64,000 nucleotides of DNA. It comes from Pseudomonas guariconensis. GTDB lineage: Bacteria; Pseudomonadota; Gammaproteobacteria; Pseudomonadales; Pseudomonadaceae. The notes beneath the pieces are model-generated. The model searched no databases and was not told where the DNA came from. It was given only the letters and a program-made list of their open reading frames with translations. Made by a program: the position numbers and the translations under genes. This document shows, piece by piece, positions 43,143 to 54,054 of the stretch. Each line of letters starts with the position of its first letter. Within the stretch, counting starts at the first letter, position 1. Where the stretch lies: positions 1 through 64,000 of the forward strand of contig NZ_JADLJL010000007.1 of the NCBI RefSeq assembly GCF_015680235.1, in the 5' to 3' direction.

Positions 43143-43244
43143 ATGGATCCTTACAGGCAAGGATGCGCGAAACGCAGCGATTATGACCGACACCTAGAAA
43201 TGACCAGGATCGAGAAAGAGACCCGGCGTCTGATCAGAGAATAG
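43143..43244 (+). pseudogene. Remnant of a third small lipoprotein
   Basis: Reads MDPYRQGCAKRSDYDRHLE and on to a stop after 33 residues. This aligns with the C-terminal half of the two intact lipoproteins (MDPYRQGCERDIDYQEHYR). No lipoprotein signal is found in frame upstream; a stop lies at 43044. It sits divergent to lectin 2, as the intact copy sits to lectin 1. Confidence 0.65.
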
Positions 43245-43254
43245 CCAGGGGCAG

Positions 43255-43280
43255 AAAATAAAAAAACCGCCGCGGCGGTC
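43255..43280 (-). terminator. Probable terminator of cysNC-cysD transcription
   Basis: On the minus strand GACCGCCGCGGCGGT is followed by seven T. It lies beyond the REP pair after the cysNC stop. Confidence 0.7.
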
Positions 43281-43310
43281 ATGTTGATCGAGGGTATTTT
43301 CAGCATTATT

Positions 43311-43420
43311 GGGGGCTGCTGTGCAGCCCTTTCGCGACACAAGACCGCTCCTACATCAACCGCGTTAGCCTCTGGTGTAGGAGCGGCCTTGTGCCGCGAA
43401 AGGGCCGCAAAGCGGCCCCA
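43311..43420. repeat. REP pair next to cysNC
   Basis: Inverted copies of the GCGGCACAAGGCCGCTCCTAC-type REP, with GGGGCTGCTGTGCAGCCC and GGGCCGCAAAGCGGCCC outer arms. It ends 6 bp from the cysNC stop. Confidence 0.85.
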
Positions 43421-43426
43421 GCGTGA

Positions 43427-45328
43427 TCAGATCGCGCCGCGCTTGCGCAGCACGTCCAGCACCTGCTTGACGCCTTCGTCAATGCTGGTGACCTGGGTGT
43501 CGATCACCAGGTCCGCGTCCAGCGGCACATCGTACGGGAAGCTTTCGCCCGGGATGTTGTCGCCGTCGGCAGCGTACAGGCCTTGCGGGTCACGCTCGCG
43601 GCAGGCGGTCGGCGATGCCTGCACGTAGACAGTGATCAGGCGCTCCTTGCCGATCAGTGCCTTGGCCTGCTCGCGGCCTTCGGCATCCGGCGCCACGAAG
43701 GCGGCCAGGGTCAGCATGCCGGCTTCGTTGAACTGGCGCGCCACATGGGCGGCGCGGCGCCAGTTCTCGGTGCGGCCGGCGCGATCCTGCGGCAGCCCCT
43801 TGTTCAAGTCATGACGCAGGTTCTGGCCGTCGAGCACGTACACCGCACGGCCCATGTCGAACAGCTTGCGCTCCACGGCATAGGCCAGGGTGCTCTTGCC
43901 CGCCCCGGAAAGGCCGCTGAACAACACGGTAGCCGGCTGCTGACCGAAGCGCAGGGCGCGTTCCTCGGTGGAAACGTGAGCCAGCTTGCCGTGGTGGCCG
44001 GTGCTGCCGTGCGGCAATACCGGCGGCGCGATGATCATGCCGGCACCGACAGTGCCGTTGGTCAGGCGGTCGATGACAATGAACGCGCCGGTGGTGCGGT
44101 TGCTGTCGTAGCCGTCCAGGGCGATGGCGGCGTCCAGGCTGACCTTGACACGACCGATCTCGTTCAGTTGCAGCGCGCTGGCAGCGCCCTGCTCCAGGGT
44201 GTTCACGTCGACCTTGTGGGTGATGCTGGCGATCGAGCCCGGCACGTAGCTGGTGGCGCGCTTGATGTCGTACTTCTTGCCTGGGAGCATCGGCTCCTCG
44301 GCCATCCATACCAGCATGGCGTCGAACTGGTCGGCTACCTGCGGGACGTTGTCGGCATGCACCAGCAGGTCGCCGCGGGAGATGTCGATCTCGTCTTCCA
44401 TGGTCAGGGTCACGGCCTGGCCGGGCCCTGCGTTTTCCAGCTCGCCTTCGAAGGTGACGATGGACTTGACCCGGCTGCTCTTGCCCGAAGGCAGCACCAC
44501 CACTTCGTCACCTTTGTGCACGACACCGCTGGCGATGGTGCCGGCGAAACCGCGGAAGTTCAGGTTCGGGCGGTTGACGTACTGCACCGGGAAGCGCAGG
44601 TCGGTGAAGTTGCGGTCGGCCGCCACTTCCACGGTCTCGAGGATTTCCATCAGCGCAGGGCCGGTGTACCACGGCGAACGCTCGCTGCGGTTGACCACGT
44701 TGTCGCCCTTGAGCGCCGACATCGGCACGAAGTGCAGGCTCGACGGCTTGAGGTTGATGCCCTCGGCGAACTTCAGGTAGTCGGCCTTGATCGACTCGAA
44801 CACCTGCTCGTCGAAGTTCTTCAGGTCCATCTTGTTGACCGCGACCACGATGTGCTTGATGCCCAGCAACGAGGCGATGAAGCTGTGCCGGCGGGTCTGG
44901 GTCTGCACGCCGTAGCGGGCGTCGACCAGGATGATCGCCAGGTCGCAGGTCGAGGCGCCGGTGGCCATGTTGCGGGTGTACTGCTCGTGGCCCGGGGTGT
45001 CGGCGATGATGAACTTGCGCTTGGCGGTGGAGAAATAGCGGTAGGCGACATCGATGGTGATGCCCTGCTCGCGCTCGGCCTGCAGGCCGTCGACCAGCAA
45101 CGCCAGGTCGACCTCCTCGCCGGTGGTGCCAACTTTCTTCGAGTCGCGGGTGATGGCCTCGAGGTGGTCCTCGTAGATCATCTTGGAGTCGTGCAGCAGG
45201 CGCCCGATCAGGGTGCTCTTGCCGTCATCCACGTTGCCGCAGGTGAGGAAACGCAGCAGTTCTTTGCGCTCGTGCTGAGCCAGATAAGCGACGATGTCTT
45301 CGCTGATCAAATCGGATTGGTGCGACAT
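43427..45328 (-). CDS. cysNC: Bifunctional sulfate adenylyltransferase large subunit / APS kinase
   Basis: Fusion protein of 633 residues. The N-terminal GTPase (CysN) has [17 protein letters not shown] and NKMD and drives APS formation with CysD. The C-terminal APS kinase (CysC), from about residue 460, has GLSGAGKST and phosphorylates APS to PAPS. The ATG at 45328 is preceded by AGGGTTACTCC. It is 16 bp after cysD. Assimilatory sulfate activation is functionally related to the sulfur amino-acid degradation by mdeA nearby. Confidence 0.96.
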   Translation of the reverse strand: MSHQSDLISEDIVAYLAQHERKELLRFLTCGNVDDGKSTLIGRLLHDSKMIYEDHLEAITRDSKKVGTTGEEVDLALLVDGLQAEREQGITIDVAYRYFSTAKRKFIIADTPGHEQYTRNMATGASTCDLAIILVDARYGVQTQTRRHSFIASLLGIKHIVVAVNKMDLKNFDEQVFESIKADYLKFAEGINLKPSSLHFVPMSALKGDNVVNRSERSPWYTGPALMEILETVEVAADRNFTDLRFPVQYVNRPNLNFRGFAGTIASGVVHKGDEVVVLPSGKSSRVKSIVTFEGELENAGPGQAVTLTMEDEIDISRGDLLVHADNVPQVADQFDAMLVWMAEEPMLPGKKYDIKRATSYVPGSIASITHKVDVNTLEQGAASALQLNEIGRVKVSLDAAIALDGYDSNRTTGAFIVIDRLTNGTVGAGMIIAPPVLPHGSTGHHGKLAHVSTEERALRFGQQPATVLFSGLSGAGKSTLAYAVERKLFDMGRAVYVLDGQNLRHDLNKGLPQDRAGRTENWRRAAHVARQFNEAGMLTLAAFVAPDAEGREQAKALIGKERLITVYVQASPTACRERDPQGLYAADGDNIPGESFPYDVPLDADLVIDTQVTSIDEGVKQVLDVLRKRGAI

Positions 45329-45344
45329 GGAGTAACCCTGAGAA

Positions 45345-46262
45345 TTAGAAATAGCCCTGACGTTTCTTGTCTTCCATGGAGCCTGCACCATCGTGGTCGA
45401 TGACGCGGCCCTGGCGCTCGGAAGTGCGCGTCAGGAGCATTTCCTGAATGATGTCGGTGAGGCTGTCGGCCTCCGACTCCACCGCGCCCGTCAACGGGTA
45501 GCAGCCGAGGGTACGGAAACGCACCTTCTTCTTGACGATGCGTGCCTTCTCCTCATCGGTGAGGTGCTCGAGGATGCGCTCGTCGTCGATCATGATCAGG
45601 GTGCCGTTCTTCTCGATGACTTCGCGCTCGGCGGCGAAGTACAGCGGCACGATCGGGATGCCTTCGAGGTAGATGTACTGCCAGATGTCCAGCTCGGTCC
45701 AGTTCGACAGCGGGAAGACGCGGATCGACTCGCCCTTGTTGACCTTGCCGTTGTAGATGTTCCACAGCTCCGGGCGCTGGTTCTTCGGGTCCCAGCGGTG
45801 CTTGCTGTCGCGGAAGGAGTAGACACGCTCCTTGGCGCGGGACTTCTCCTCGTCGCGGCGGGCGCCACCGAAGGCTGCGTCGAAGCCGTACTTGTCCAGC
45901 GCCTGCTTCAGGCCCTGGGTCTTCATGATATCGGTGTGCTTGGAGCTGCCATGGGTGAACGGGTTGATACCCTGGGCTACACCTTCAGGGTTGACGTGGG
46001 TGATCAGCTCCAGGCCCATCTCCTCGACCATCTTGTCGCGGAAGCGGTACATCTCCTGGAATTTCCACTGGGTGTCGACATGCATCACCGGGAATGGCAG
46101 CTTGCCCGGGAAGAAGGCTTTGCGCGCCAGGTGCAGCATCACGGCGGAGTCCTTGCCGATCGAGTACAGCATCACCGGGTTGTCGAACTCGGCGGCCACC
46201 TCGCGGATGATGTGGATGCTCTCCGCCTCCAGCTGTTTCAAGTGCGTCAGTTTGTCGACCAT
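45345..46262 (-). CDS. cysD: Sulfate adenylyltransferase subunit 2
   Basis: ATP sulfurylase small subunit of 305 residues that makes APS from sulfate and ATP. The PP-loop motif [17 protein letters not shown] is near residue 35, with [19 protein letters not shown] and [18 protein letters not shown] after it. First gene of cysD-cysNC. CysB control is expected in Pseudomonas but no site is obvious. Confidence 0.96.
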   Translation of the reverse strand: MVDKLTHLKQLEAESIHIIREVAAEFDNPVMLYSIGKDSAVMLHLARKAFFPGKLPFPVMHVDTQWKFQEMYRFRDKMVEEMGLELITHVNPEGVAQGINPFTHGSSKHTDIMKTQGLKQALDKYGFDAAFGGARRDEEKSRAKERVYSFRDSKHRWDPKNQRPELWNIYNGKVNKGESIRVFPLSNWTELDIWQYIYLEGIPIVPLYFAAEREVIEKNGTLIMIDDERILEHLTDEEKARIVKKKVRFRTLGCYPLTGAVESEADSLTDIIQEMLLTRTSERQGRVIDHDGAGSMEDKKRQGYF

Positions 46263-46414
46263 GGCTACTCACGAAAAACGATCTTATGGACGGCCAGCGG
46301 GCCGTGTTCGAGGCTGGCACTGTATCACAGCACTTGATTCTATTTAGGAGGCTGGCTAGACCGAAAGAATCTAACGATATGACTGGGGGTTTGGGGGAAA
46401 TCGAGGATCGCTGC

Positions 46415-46495
46415 GCAGTCCAATCGCCGGCAAGCCGGCTCCCACAGAAACTGCGCTGAACCTGTGGGTGCCGGCTTGCCGGCGATTGGCCAATG
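46415..46495. repeat. Inverted REP pair
   Basis: CAATCGCCGGCAAGCCGGCT and AGCCGGCTTGCCGGCGATTG-type arms (the second reads GTGCCGGCTTGCC) lie between cysD and the Nif3-family gene. Confidence 0.85.
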
Positions 46496-46498
46496 AAG

Positions 46499-47257
46499 TC
46501 AGATCGGGTTGGGGCAGTCGATGAACAAATGCTCCAGCGCAAAGCGCCGCGCCAAGTAGTCGCCCAGCGCCTGCACCCCGTAGCGCTCGGTAGCATGGTG
46601 CCCGGCGGCGATGAAGCTGATGCCGTTCTCGCGGGCGCTGTGGAAGGTCTGCTCGGATGCCTCGCCGCTCAAGAACAGGTCGACCCCCGCCGCAATAGCG
46701 GTGTCGATGTAACCCTGCCCACCACCGGTACACCAGCCCACCCGACGGATCATCTGCTCGCCCTCGATCAGCAGCGGTTCGCGCCCCATCACCTCCTGCA
46801 CCCGGCGAGCGAAATCACGCGCCGACATCGGCTCGGCGAGCGAGCCCACCAAGCCGACCACCTTCGGGTTGTCCGGGTCCAGAAGGCCTTCGACAGTAAT
46901 GTCCAACTGGCGAGCCAACTGCACGTTGTTGCCCACCTCCGGATGCAGGTCCAGCGGCAGGTGATAGACCAGCAGGCTGATGTCATGCTTGAGCAAAGTT
47001 TTGAGGCGGCGCTGCTTCATGCCGGTGATGCACGGGTTCTCACCTTTCCAGAAGTAGCCATGGTGCACCAGCACCAGGTCGGCGTCGGCCTCGACCGCGG
47101 CATCGAGCAAGGCCTGGCTGGCGGTGACGCCACTGACGATGCGGCTGACCTGCGGGCGGCCTTCGACCTGCAGGCCGTTGGGGCAGTAATCCTGGATCTT
47201 GGCGCTGGCCAGGTAGCGCTCGGCTTCCTCCACCAGGGTGCTCAGGGCGACGGCCAT
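46499..47257 (-). CDS. Nif3-like dinuclear metal centre hexameric protein
   Basis: A 252-residue YbgI/Nif3-family protein, sometimes annotated GTP cyclohydrolase 1 type 2. The conserved start LVEEAERYLASAKIQDYCPNGLQVEGR, the metal-ligand VHHGYFWKGE, YHLPLDLHPEVGNN and the late FIAAGHHATERYGV are present. The hexamer binds two metals; the cellular role is unknown. It diverges from algW. Confidence 0.93.
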   Translation of the reverse strand: MAVALSTLVEEAERYLASAKIQDYCPNGLQVEGRPQVSRIVSGVTASQALLDAAVEADADLVLVHHGYFWKGENPCITGMKQRRLKTLLKHDISLLVYHLPLDLHPEVGNNVQLARQLDITVEGLLDPDNPKVVGLVGSLAEPMSARDFARRVQEVMGREPLLIEGEQMIRRVGWCTGGGQGYIDTAIAAGVDLFLSGEASEQTFHSARENGISFIAAGHHATERYGVQALGDYLARRFALEHLFIDCPNPI

Positions 47258-47305
47258 GGAAAATCTCCTCGAAAATCTGCGCGTTCGGTGGGCGCAACGC
47301 CCGTA

Positions 47306-47322
47306 TAATGGCCGCCATTATG
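47306..47322. promoter_or_regulatory. Inverted repeat in the Nif3-algW divergent region
   Basis: ATAATGG-CCG-CCATTAT, a perfect 7-bp inverted repeat. The left arm contains a TATAAT (47304-47309) on the plus strand and the right arm a CATAAT-like -10 on the minus strand. It could serve divergent promoters, but no matching -35 is clear. Confidence 0.35.
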
Positions 47323-47383
47323 GGCCGTCGCCGGCTTCGGGGAAACCGGCTGCGAACGCCTGGGGGTCAGTTCGTGGCACCGT

Positions 47384-47446
47384 CATTCGCGGGTAAACCC
47401 GCTCTCACAGGGTCGACACACCCCGTGTGGGAGCGCTGCTACCAGT
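47384..47446. repeat. REP-like element
   Basis: CGCGGGTAAACCCGCTCTCACAGG matches the classic P. putida REP; a degraded partner (TGTGGGAGCGCTGC) follows. It is 70 bp ahead of algW. Confidence 0.65.
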
Positions 47447-47515
47447 GTATGATCGCGCGCGCTCGCTCCCCGCTGCGTAGCCACCGGCCCCTGCCCTATT
47501 CCCAGGATTCATTCG

Positions 47516-48676
<1,161 letters not shown>

Positions 48677-48685
48677 GGCTTCACG

Positions 48686-48796
48686 CAGGGGCTGCTTTGC
48701 AGGCCCTTTCGCGGCACAAGGCCGCTGCTACAGGGGCCCAACCATTCCCTGTAGCAGCGGCCTTGTGCCGCGAAAGGGCCGCAAGGCGGCCCCAAT
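48686..48796. repeat. REP pair (GCGGCACAAGGCCGCTGCTAC type)
   Basis: Two perfect inverted REP units between the converging algW and aapP genes, with GGGGCTGCTTTGCAGGCCC-like and GGGCCGCAAGGCGGCCCC outer arms. Confidence 0.85.
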
Positions 48797-48800
48797 CAGC

Positions 48801-49565
48801 TCAATGCAGGATCTGGCTCAGGAACAACTTGGTCCGGTCACTGCGCGGCCGGTCGAAGAAGTCATCCGGCGCCGCCTGCTCCACGATCTCCCCCTTGTCC
48901 ATGAAGATCACCCGGTTCGCCACCGTCCGGGCAAAGCCCATCTCGTGGGTCACGCAGAGCATGGTCATGCCGTCTTCGGCCAGGCCCACCATGGTATCGA
49001 GCACCTCCTTGACCATCTCTGGGTCCAGCGCCGAGGTCGGCTCGTCGAACAGCATGATCTTGGGCTTCATGCACAGCGCCCGGGCGATGGCCACGCGCTG
49101 CTGCTGACCACCGGACAACTGCCCCGGATACTTGTGCGCCTGCTCGGGAATGCGCACCCGCTCCAGGTAGTGCATGGCGATTTCCTCGGCCTTGCGCCGT
49201 GGCATCTTGCGCACCCACATCGGCGCCAGGGTGCAGTTCTCGAGAATGCTCAGGTGCGGGAACAGGTTGAAGTGCTGGAACACCATGCCCACCTCGCGGC
49301 GGATCGCCTCGATCTGCTTGAGGTCGTTGGTCAGCTCCACGCCATCGACCACGATACGGCCCTGCTGGTGCTCTTCCAGACGGTTGAGGCAGCGGATGGT
49401 AGTCGACTTGCCCGAGCCCGACGGCCCACACAGCACGATACGTTCCCCCTGGCGCACGTTCAGGTTGATGTCCTTGAGCACGTGGAACTGCCCATACCAT
49501 TTGTTCACACCCTGCATCTGGATGATGCCTTCGGGGCCGACAGGCTGCTTGCTCGCTTCACTCAT
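48801..49565 (-). CDS. aapP: General L-amino acid ABC transporter, ATPase AapP
   Basis: ABC ATPase of 254 residues with Walker [10 protein letters not shown], signature LSGGQQQRV, Walker [13 protein letters not shown] and the H-loop VTHEMG. The start at 49565 has GGAGT upstream; the frame open further upstream is aapM sequence. Last gene of aapJQMP. Confidence 0.93.
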   Translation of the reverse strand: MSEASKQPVGPEGIIQMQGVNKWYGQFHVLKDINLNVRQGERIVLCGPSGSGKSTTIRCLNRLEEHQQGRIVVDGVELTNDLKQIEAIRREVGMVFQHFNLFPHLSILENCTLAPMWVRKMPRRKAEEIAMHYLERVRIPEQAHKYPGQLSGGQQQRVAIARALCMKPKIMLFDEPTSALDPEMVKEVLDTMVGLAEDGMTMLCVTHEMGFARTVANRVIFMDKGEIVEQAAPDDFFDRPRSDRTKLFLSQILH

Positions 49566-49575
49566 TTCGAAACTC

Positions 49576-50673
49576 CTAACGCTTGTGGCCAGTGTCCAGC
49601 TTGCGCTCCAGGTGCATGGAGTAGCGGGACATACCGAAACAGAAAATCCAGAACACCAGGGCGGCGAACACATAGCCCTCGGTGGCCATGCCCAGCCAGG
49701 CCGGGTCGGCCGCGGCCTGCTTGACGCTGTTGAGCAGGTCGAAGAGGCCGATGATGATCACAAGGCTGGTGTCCTTGAACAGGGCGATGAAGGTGTTGAC
49801 GATGCCAGGGATTACCAGCTTCAGTGCCTGGGGCAGGATCACCAGCCCCATCGCCCGCCAGTAGCCCAGGCCCATGGCCGCGGCCGCCTCGTATTGGCCC
49901 TTGGGGATGGCCTGCAGGCCTCCGCGGACCACCTCGGCGATGTAGGCTGACTGGAACAGGATGACGCCGATCATGGCCCGCAGCAGCTTGTCGAAGCTCA
50001 TGCCCTCGGGCAGGAACAACGGCAGCATCACCGAGGACATGAACAACACGGTGATCAGCGGTACGCCGCGCCAGAACTCGATGAAGGTGACGCACACCAC
50101 CTTCACCGCCGGCAGGTTGGAACGCCGCCCCAGCGCCAGCAGAATGCCCAGTGGCAAGGCGCCGACGATACCGACGGTGGCGATCACCAAGGTCAACATC
50201 AGGCCACCCCACTGGCTGGTGGGAACTGCGGCAAGGCCCAGGTAGCCGCCGTGCAGCAGGGTGTAGGCCAACACTGGGTACAACACTAGAAAGCCCACGC
50301 CGTAGGCCACCTTGCGCGGGAAGCGCTTGATGAACAGCGGCGCGGCGCCGAGCACGGCGAGCCAGACGGTCAGGTCGACCCGCCAGCGCAATTCGACCGG
50401 GTAGTAGCCATACATGAACTGGCCGAAGCGCTGCTGGATGAACACCCAGCAGGCGCCCTCCTTGGTGCAGTCGGCACGGGTGGTACCGACCCAGTTGGCA
50501 TCGATGAACGCCCACTGCACCAGCGGCGGCACGATCAGCCAGATCAGGTACAGGGCAAACAGGGTCAACAGCGTGTTGAGCCAGTTGGAAAACAGGTTGG
50601 CCCGCATCCATGCGAGCGCGCCGACGGTCTTCACCGGTGGCGGCATGTCGGGTTTGAAAACATGGGCTGTCAC
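49576..50673 (-). CDS. aapM: General L-amino acid ABC transporter, permease AapM
   Basis: HAAT-family permease of 365 residues with about eight membrane segments, a periplasmic insertion between segments 1 and 2 ([21 protein letters not shown]) typical of AapM, and the EAA loop [25 protein letters not shown]. It pairs with AapQ as a heterodimer. Confidence 0.92.
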   Translation of the reverse strand: MTAHVFKPDMPPPVKTVGALAWMRANLFSNWLNTLLTLFALYLIWLIVPPLVQWAFIDANWVGTTRADCTKEGACWVFIQQRFGQFMYGYYPVELRWRVDLTVWLAVLGAAPLFIKRFPRKVAYGVGFLVLYPVLAYTLLHGGYLGLAAVPTSQWGGLMLTLVIATVGIVGALPLGILLALGRRSNLPAVKVVCVTFIEFWRGVPLITVLFMSSVMLPLFLPEGMSFDKLLRAMIGVILFQSAYIAEVVRGGLQAIPKGQYEAAAAMGLGYWRAMGLVILPQALKLVIPGIVNTFIALFKDTSLVIIIGLFDLLNSVKQAAADPAWLGMATEGYVFAALVFWIFCFGMSRYSMHLERKLDTGHKR

Positions 50674-50683
50674 AGGCGTACCC

Positions 50684-51862
50684 TCACCGCTCGATCAGCG
50701 CGATGCGCTTGTTGTACCAGTTCATCAGCAGCGAAATGCTGATGCTGATGGCGAGATAGACACTCATGGTGATGGCGATCACCTCGATGGCCTGGCCGGT
50801 CTGGTTGAGCACGGTACCGGCGAACAGCGAGACCATCTCCGGGTAGCCGATACCGGCCGCCAGGGACGAGTTCTTCGCCAGGTTCAGGTACTGGCTGGTC
50901 AACGGTGGCACGATCACCCGCAAGGCCTGGGGGATGATCACCTTGCGCAGGGTAGGCCCCTCGCGCAGGCCCAGCGAACGCGCGGCCTCGGTCTGGCCAT
51001 GGCTGACCGAGCGGATGCCCGAGCGCACGATCTCGGCGATGAACGCCGCCGTATAGATGGTCAGCGCCAAGGTCAAGGCCAGCAGCTCGGGAATCAGCAC
51101 CCAGCCGCCGACGAAGTTGAAGCCCTTGAGCTGCGGCACCTCCCAGTGCACCGGGCTACCGAACAGCAGCACGCAGACGCCAGGGATGCCGATGAACATC
51201 AACAGCCCCACCCAGAACTTGTGGAACGGCTCGCCAGTCTCGTCGAAACGCTTGTTGGCCAGGCGCACCATCAACACGATGGCGACTACCGCCAGCACCA
51301 GGGCCAGCACGAACGGCCAGAAGCCCTCGGCCATGGTCGCCCCGGGCATGTTCAGGCCGCGGTTGCTGATGAAAAAGGTGTCGTCGAGGTTGATGCTGCC
51401 CCGTGGCCCCGGCAGGGTGAGGAACACGGCGAAGTACCAGAACAGGATCTGCAGCAGCGGCGGGATGTTACGGAAGGTCTCCACGTACACGGTCGCCAGT
51501 TTGCTGATCATCCAGTTCGGCGACAGCCGCGCCACGCCGATGACGAAGCCCAGCACCGTGGCCAGGATGATGCCGATGAAGGTCACCAGCAGGGTGTTGA
51601 GCAGGCCGATGACGAAAACCCGGGCATAGCTGTCCGACTCCACATAGGGAATTAGGTGCTGGGCGATGCCGAAGCCCGCACTGCGCTCGAGGAAGTCGAA
51701 GCCCGAGGTGATGCCCCGGTGTTGCAAGTTGGTCTGGGTGTTATGGAACAGGTACCAGCCCAGGCCGACCACGAACACCACCGTGACCACCTGGAACAGC
51801 CACGCGCGCACACGTGGATCGCTCAGGGAAAACCCCTTCTGCGCGCCGATTCGATTTTGCAT
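50684..51862 (-). CDS. aapQ: General L-amino acid ABC transporter, permease AapQ
   Basis: HAAT-family permease of 392 residues. I chose the ATG at 51862 (MQNRIGAQKGF), preceded by AGGGGCACTT-like sequence, which gives a short cytoplasmic N-terminus before the first membrane segment. The long Aap-type insertion between the second and third conserved blocks is present, and the EAA loop reads TEAARSLGLREGPTLRKVIIPQALR. Confidence 0.92.
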   Translation of the reverse strand: MQNRIGAQKGFSLSDPRVRAWLFQVVTVVFVVGLGWYLFHNTQTNLQHRGITSGFDFLERSAGFGIAQHLIPYVESDSYARVFVIGLLNTLLVTFIGIILATVLGFVIGVARLSPNWMISKLATVYVETFRNIPPLLQILFWYFAVFLTLPGPRGSINLDDTFFISNRGLNMPGATMAEGFWPFVLALVLAVVAIVLMVRLANKRFDETGEPFHKFWVGLLMFIGIPGVCVLLFGSPVHWEVPQLKGFNFVGGWVLIPELLALTLALTIYTAAFIAEIVRSGIRSVSHGQTEAARSLGLREGPTLRKVIIPQALRVIVPPLTSQYLNLAKNSSLAAGIGYPEMVSLFAGTVLNQTGQAIEVIAITMSVYLAISISISLLMNWYNKRIALIER

Positions 51863-51928
51863 GAAGTGCCCCGCAAGGATGGGATCGAACAGCCTGCGGC
51901 GGCGGAATGCCGCCGCAGGGTGCAACCA

Positions 51929-52957
51929 TCAGCGCACTGGAGGTGCGTACTGGATGCCGCCGTTGTTCCACAGGGCGTTCATGCCACGGTCGATCTTCAG
52001 GTCCGTGCTCTGGCCCAGGTTCTTCTCGAACACTTCGCCATAGTTGCCCACCTGCTTGACGATCTGCACCACCCAGTCCTTGGGCAGCTTCAGGTCCTTG
52101 CCGTACTCGCCGTCGGCACCCAGCAGGCGAGCGACGTCGGGGTTCTTGGTGGATTTGGCCTCGGCCTCGACGTTCTTCGAGGTGATGCCCGCTTCCTCGG
52201 CGTTGAGCATGGCGAAGAGGGTCCACTTGACGATGCTGAACCACTCCTCGTCGCCCTTGCGCACCACCGGGCCCAGGGGCTCCTTGGAGATGGTTTCCGG
52301 CAGCACCACGTACTCGCTCGGTGCAGCCAGCTTCGAACGCTGGGCGAACAGCTGCGACTTGTCCGAGGTCAGCACGTCGCAACGGCCGGACTCCAGCGAC
52401 TTGGCACTCTCGTCGGAGGTGTCGAAGGTGATGGGGGTGTACTTCAGGCCATTGGCGCGGAAGAAGTCCGAGACGTTCAGCTCGGTGGTGGTACCGGCCT
52501 GGATGCAGATGGTCGCCCCATCGAGTTCCTTGGCGCTGGAGACGCCCAGCTTCTTGTTGACCAGGAAACCGACGCCGTCGTAGTAGGTAACACCGGCGAA
52601 CACCAGGCCCATGCCGGCATCGCGCGAGCTGGTCCAGGTAGTGTTACGCGACAGCACGTCGACTTCGCCGGACTGCAGTGCGGTGAAACGCTCCTTGGCG
52701 TTGAGCTGGCTGAACTTGACCTTGGTAGCGTCGCCGAACACCGCCGCCGCCACGGCGCGGCATACATCGGCGTCGATACCGACGATCTTGCCGGTGCTGT
52801 CCGGTACCGAGAAGCCCGGGAGGCCGTCACTCACGCCACACTGGACGAAGCCCTTCTTCTTCACCGCATCAAGGGTGGCGCCGGCCTGGGCAAAACTGGT
52901 GGCGCCCAGCGCAGCGGCAGCGGTCAGGACTGCCAGGGTGGTTTTCAACATCTTCAT
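51929..52957 (-). CDS. aapJ: General L-amino acid ABC transporter, periplasmic binding protein AapJ
   Basis: Solute-binding protein of 342 residues with a Sec signal peptide (cleaved near FAQAGA) and the family 3 binding-protein fold: GVSDGLPGFSVPDSTGKIVGIDADVCRAVAAAVFGD, then LNAKERFTALQSGEVDVLSRNTTWT. First gene of aapJQMP, which takes up a broad range of L-amino acids. AapJ and AapQ are 66 bp apart. Confidence 0.94.
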   Translation of the reverse strand: MKMLKTTLAVLTAAAALGATSFAQAGATLDAVKKKGFVQCGVSDGLPGFSVPDSTGKIVGIDADVCRAVAAAVFGDATKVKFSQLNAKERFTALQSGEVDVLSRNTTWTSSRDAGMGLVFAGVTYYDGVGFLVNKKLGVSSAKELDGATICIQAGTTTELNVSDFFRANGLKYTPITFDTSDESAKSLESGRCDVLTSDKSQLFAQRSKLAAPSEYVVLPETISKEPLGPVVRKGDEEWFSIVKWTLFAMLNAEEAGITSKNVEAEAKSTKNPDVARLLGADGEYGKDLKLPKDWVVQIVKQVGNYGEVFEKNLGQSTDLKIDRGMNALWNNGGIQYAPPVR

Positions 52958-53166
52958 TCACAACCTCCAATCGCTCTTGTTGTATCGAGCCGGAATTGCA
53001 CCGCACCCTTATGAGGCGCATCCGACCCCTGGTTGGCTTGTTATTGGGTCAATGGCGCAATGAGCTGTTCTGATGACAGCCTTACTATCCGCACGAGGGG
53101 TGTTACCGTCGCCGGTCGATCCCCTCGCATCGGTTGATCCGTAGCAAAGGGCGTACCATAGTCATG

Positions 53167-53184
53167 CGCTTAAGCGTTTAAGCG
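53167..53184. promoter_or_regulatory. Perfect palindrome in the aapJ-esterase divergent region
   Basis: CGCTTAAGCGTTTAAGCG contains perfect 7-bp arms (CGCTTAA / TTAAGCG) around four bases. The gene-free stretch 52958-53295 otherwise holds the two promoter regions and no further feature I can support. An operator for the esterase (129 bp away) or the aap operon (210 bp) is possible. Confidence 0.45.
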
Positions 53185-53208
53185 GTCGTCAAGCCGGAAA
53201 AGTTGTAG

Positions 53209-53952
<744 letters not shown>

Positions 53953-54054
53953 CGGTGCATTCATCCGTAGTTGTCGGCGCACTCCACTACGCCGCGCCCG
54001 GTTCTTGCATTACACTGCCCGGCGTACATTCCTTAACCAGTTGACGAGACGATC

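Noticed and set aside
43281..43628. A 115-codon ORF across the REP pair next to cysNC
   Set aside because: It is composed of REP sequence and antisense cysNC.
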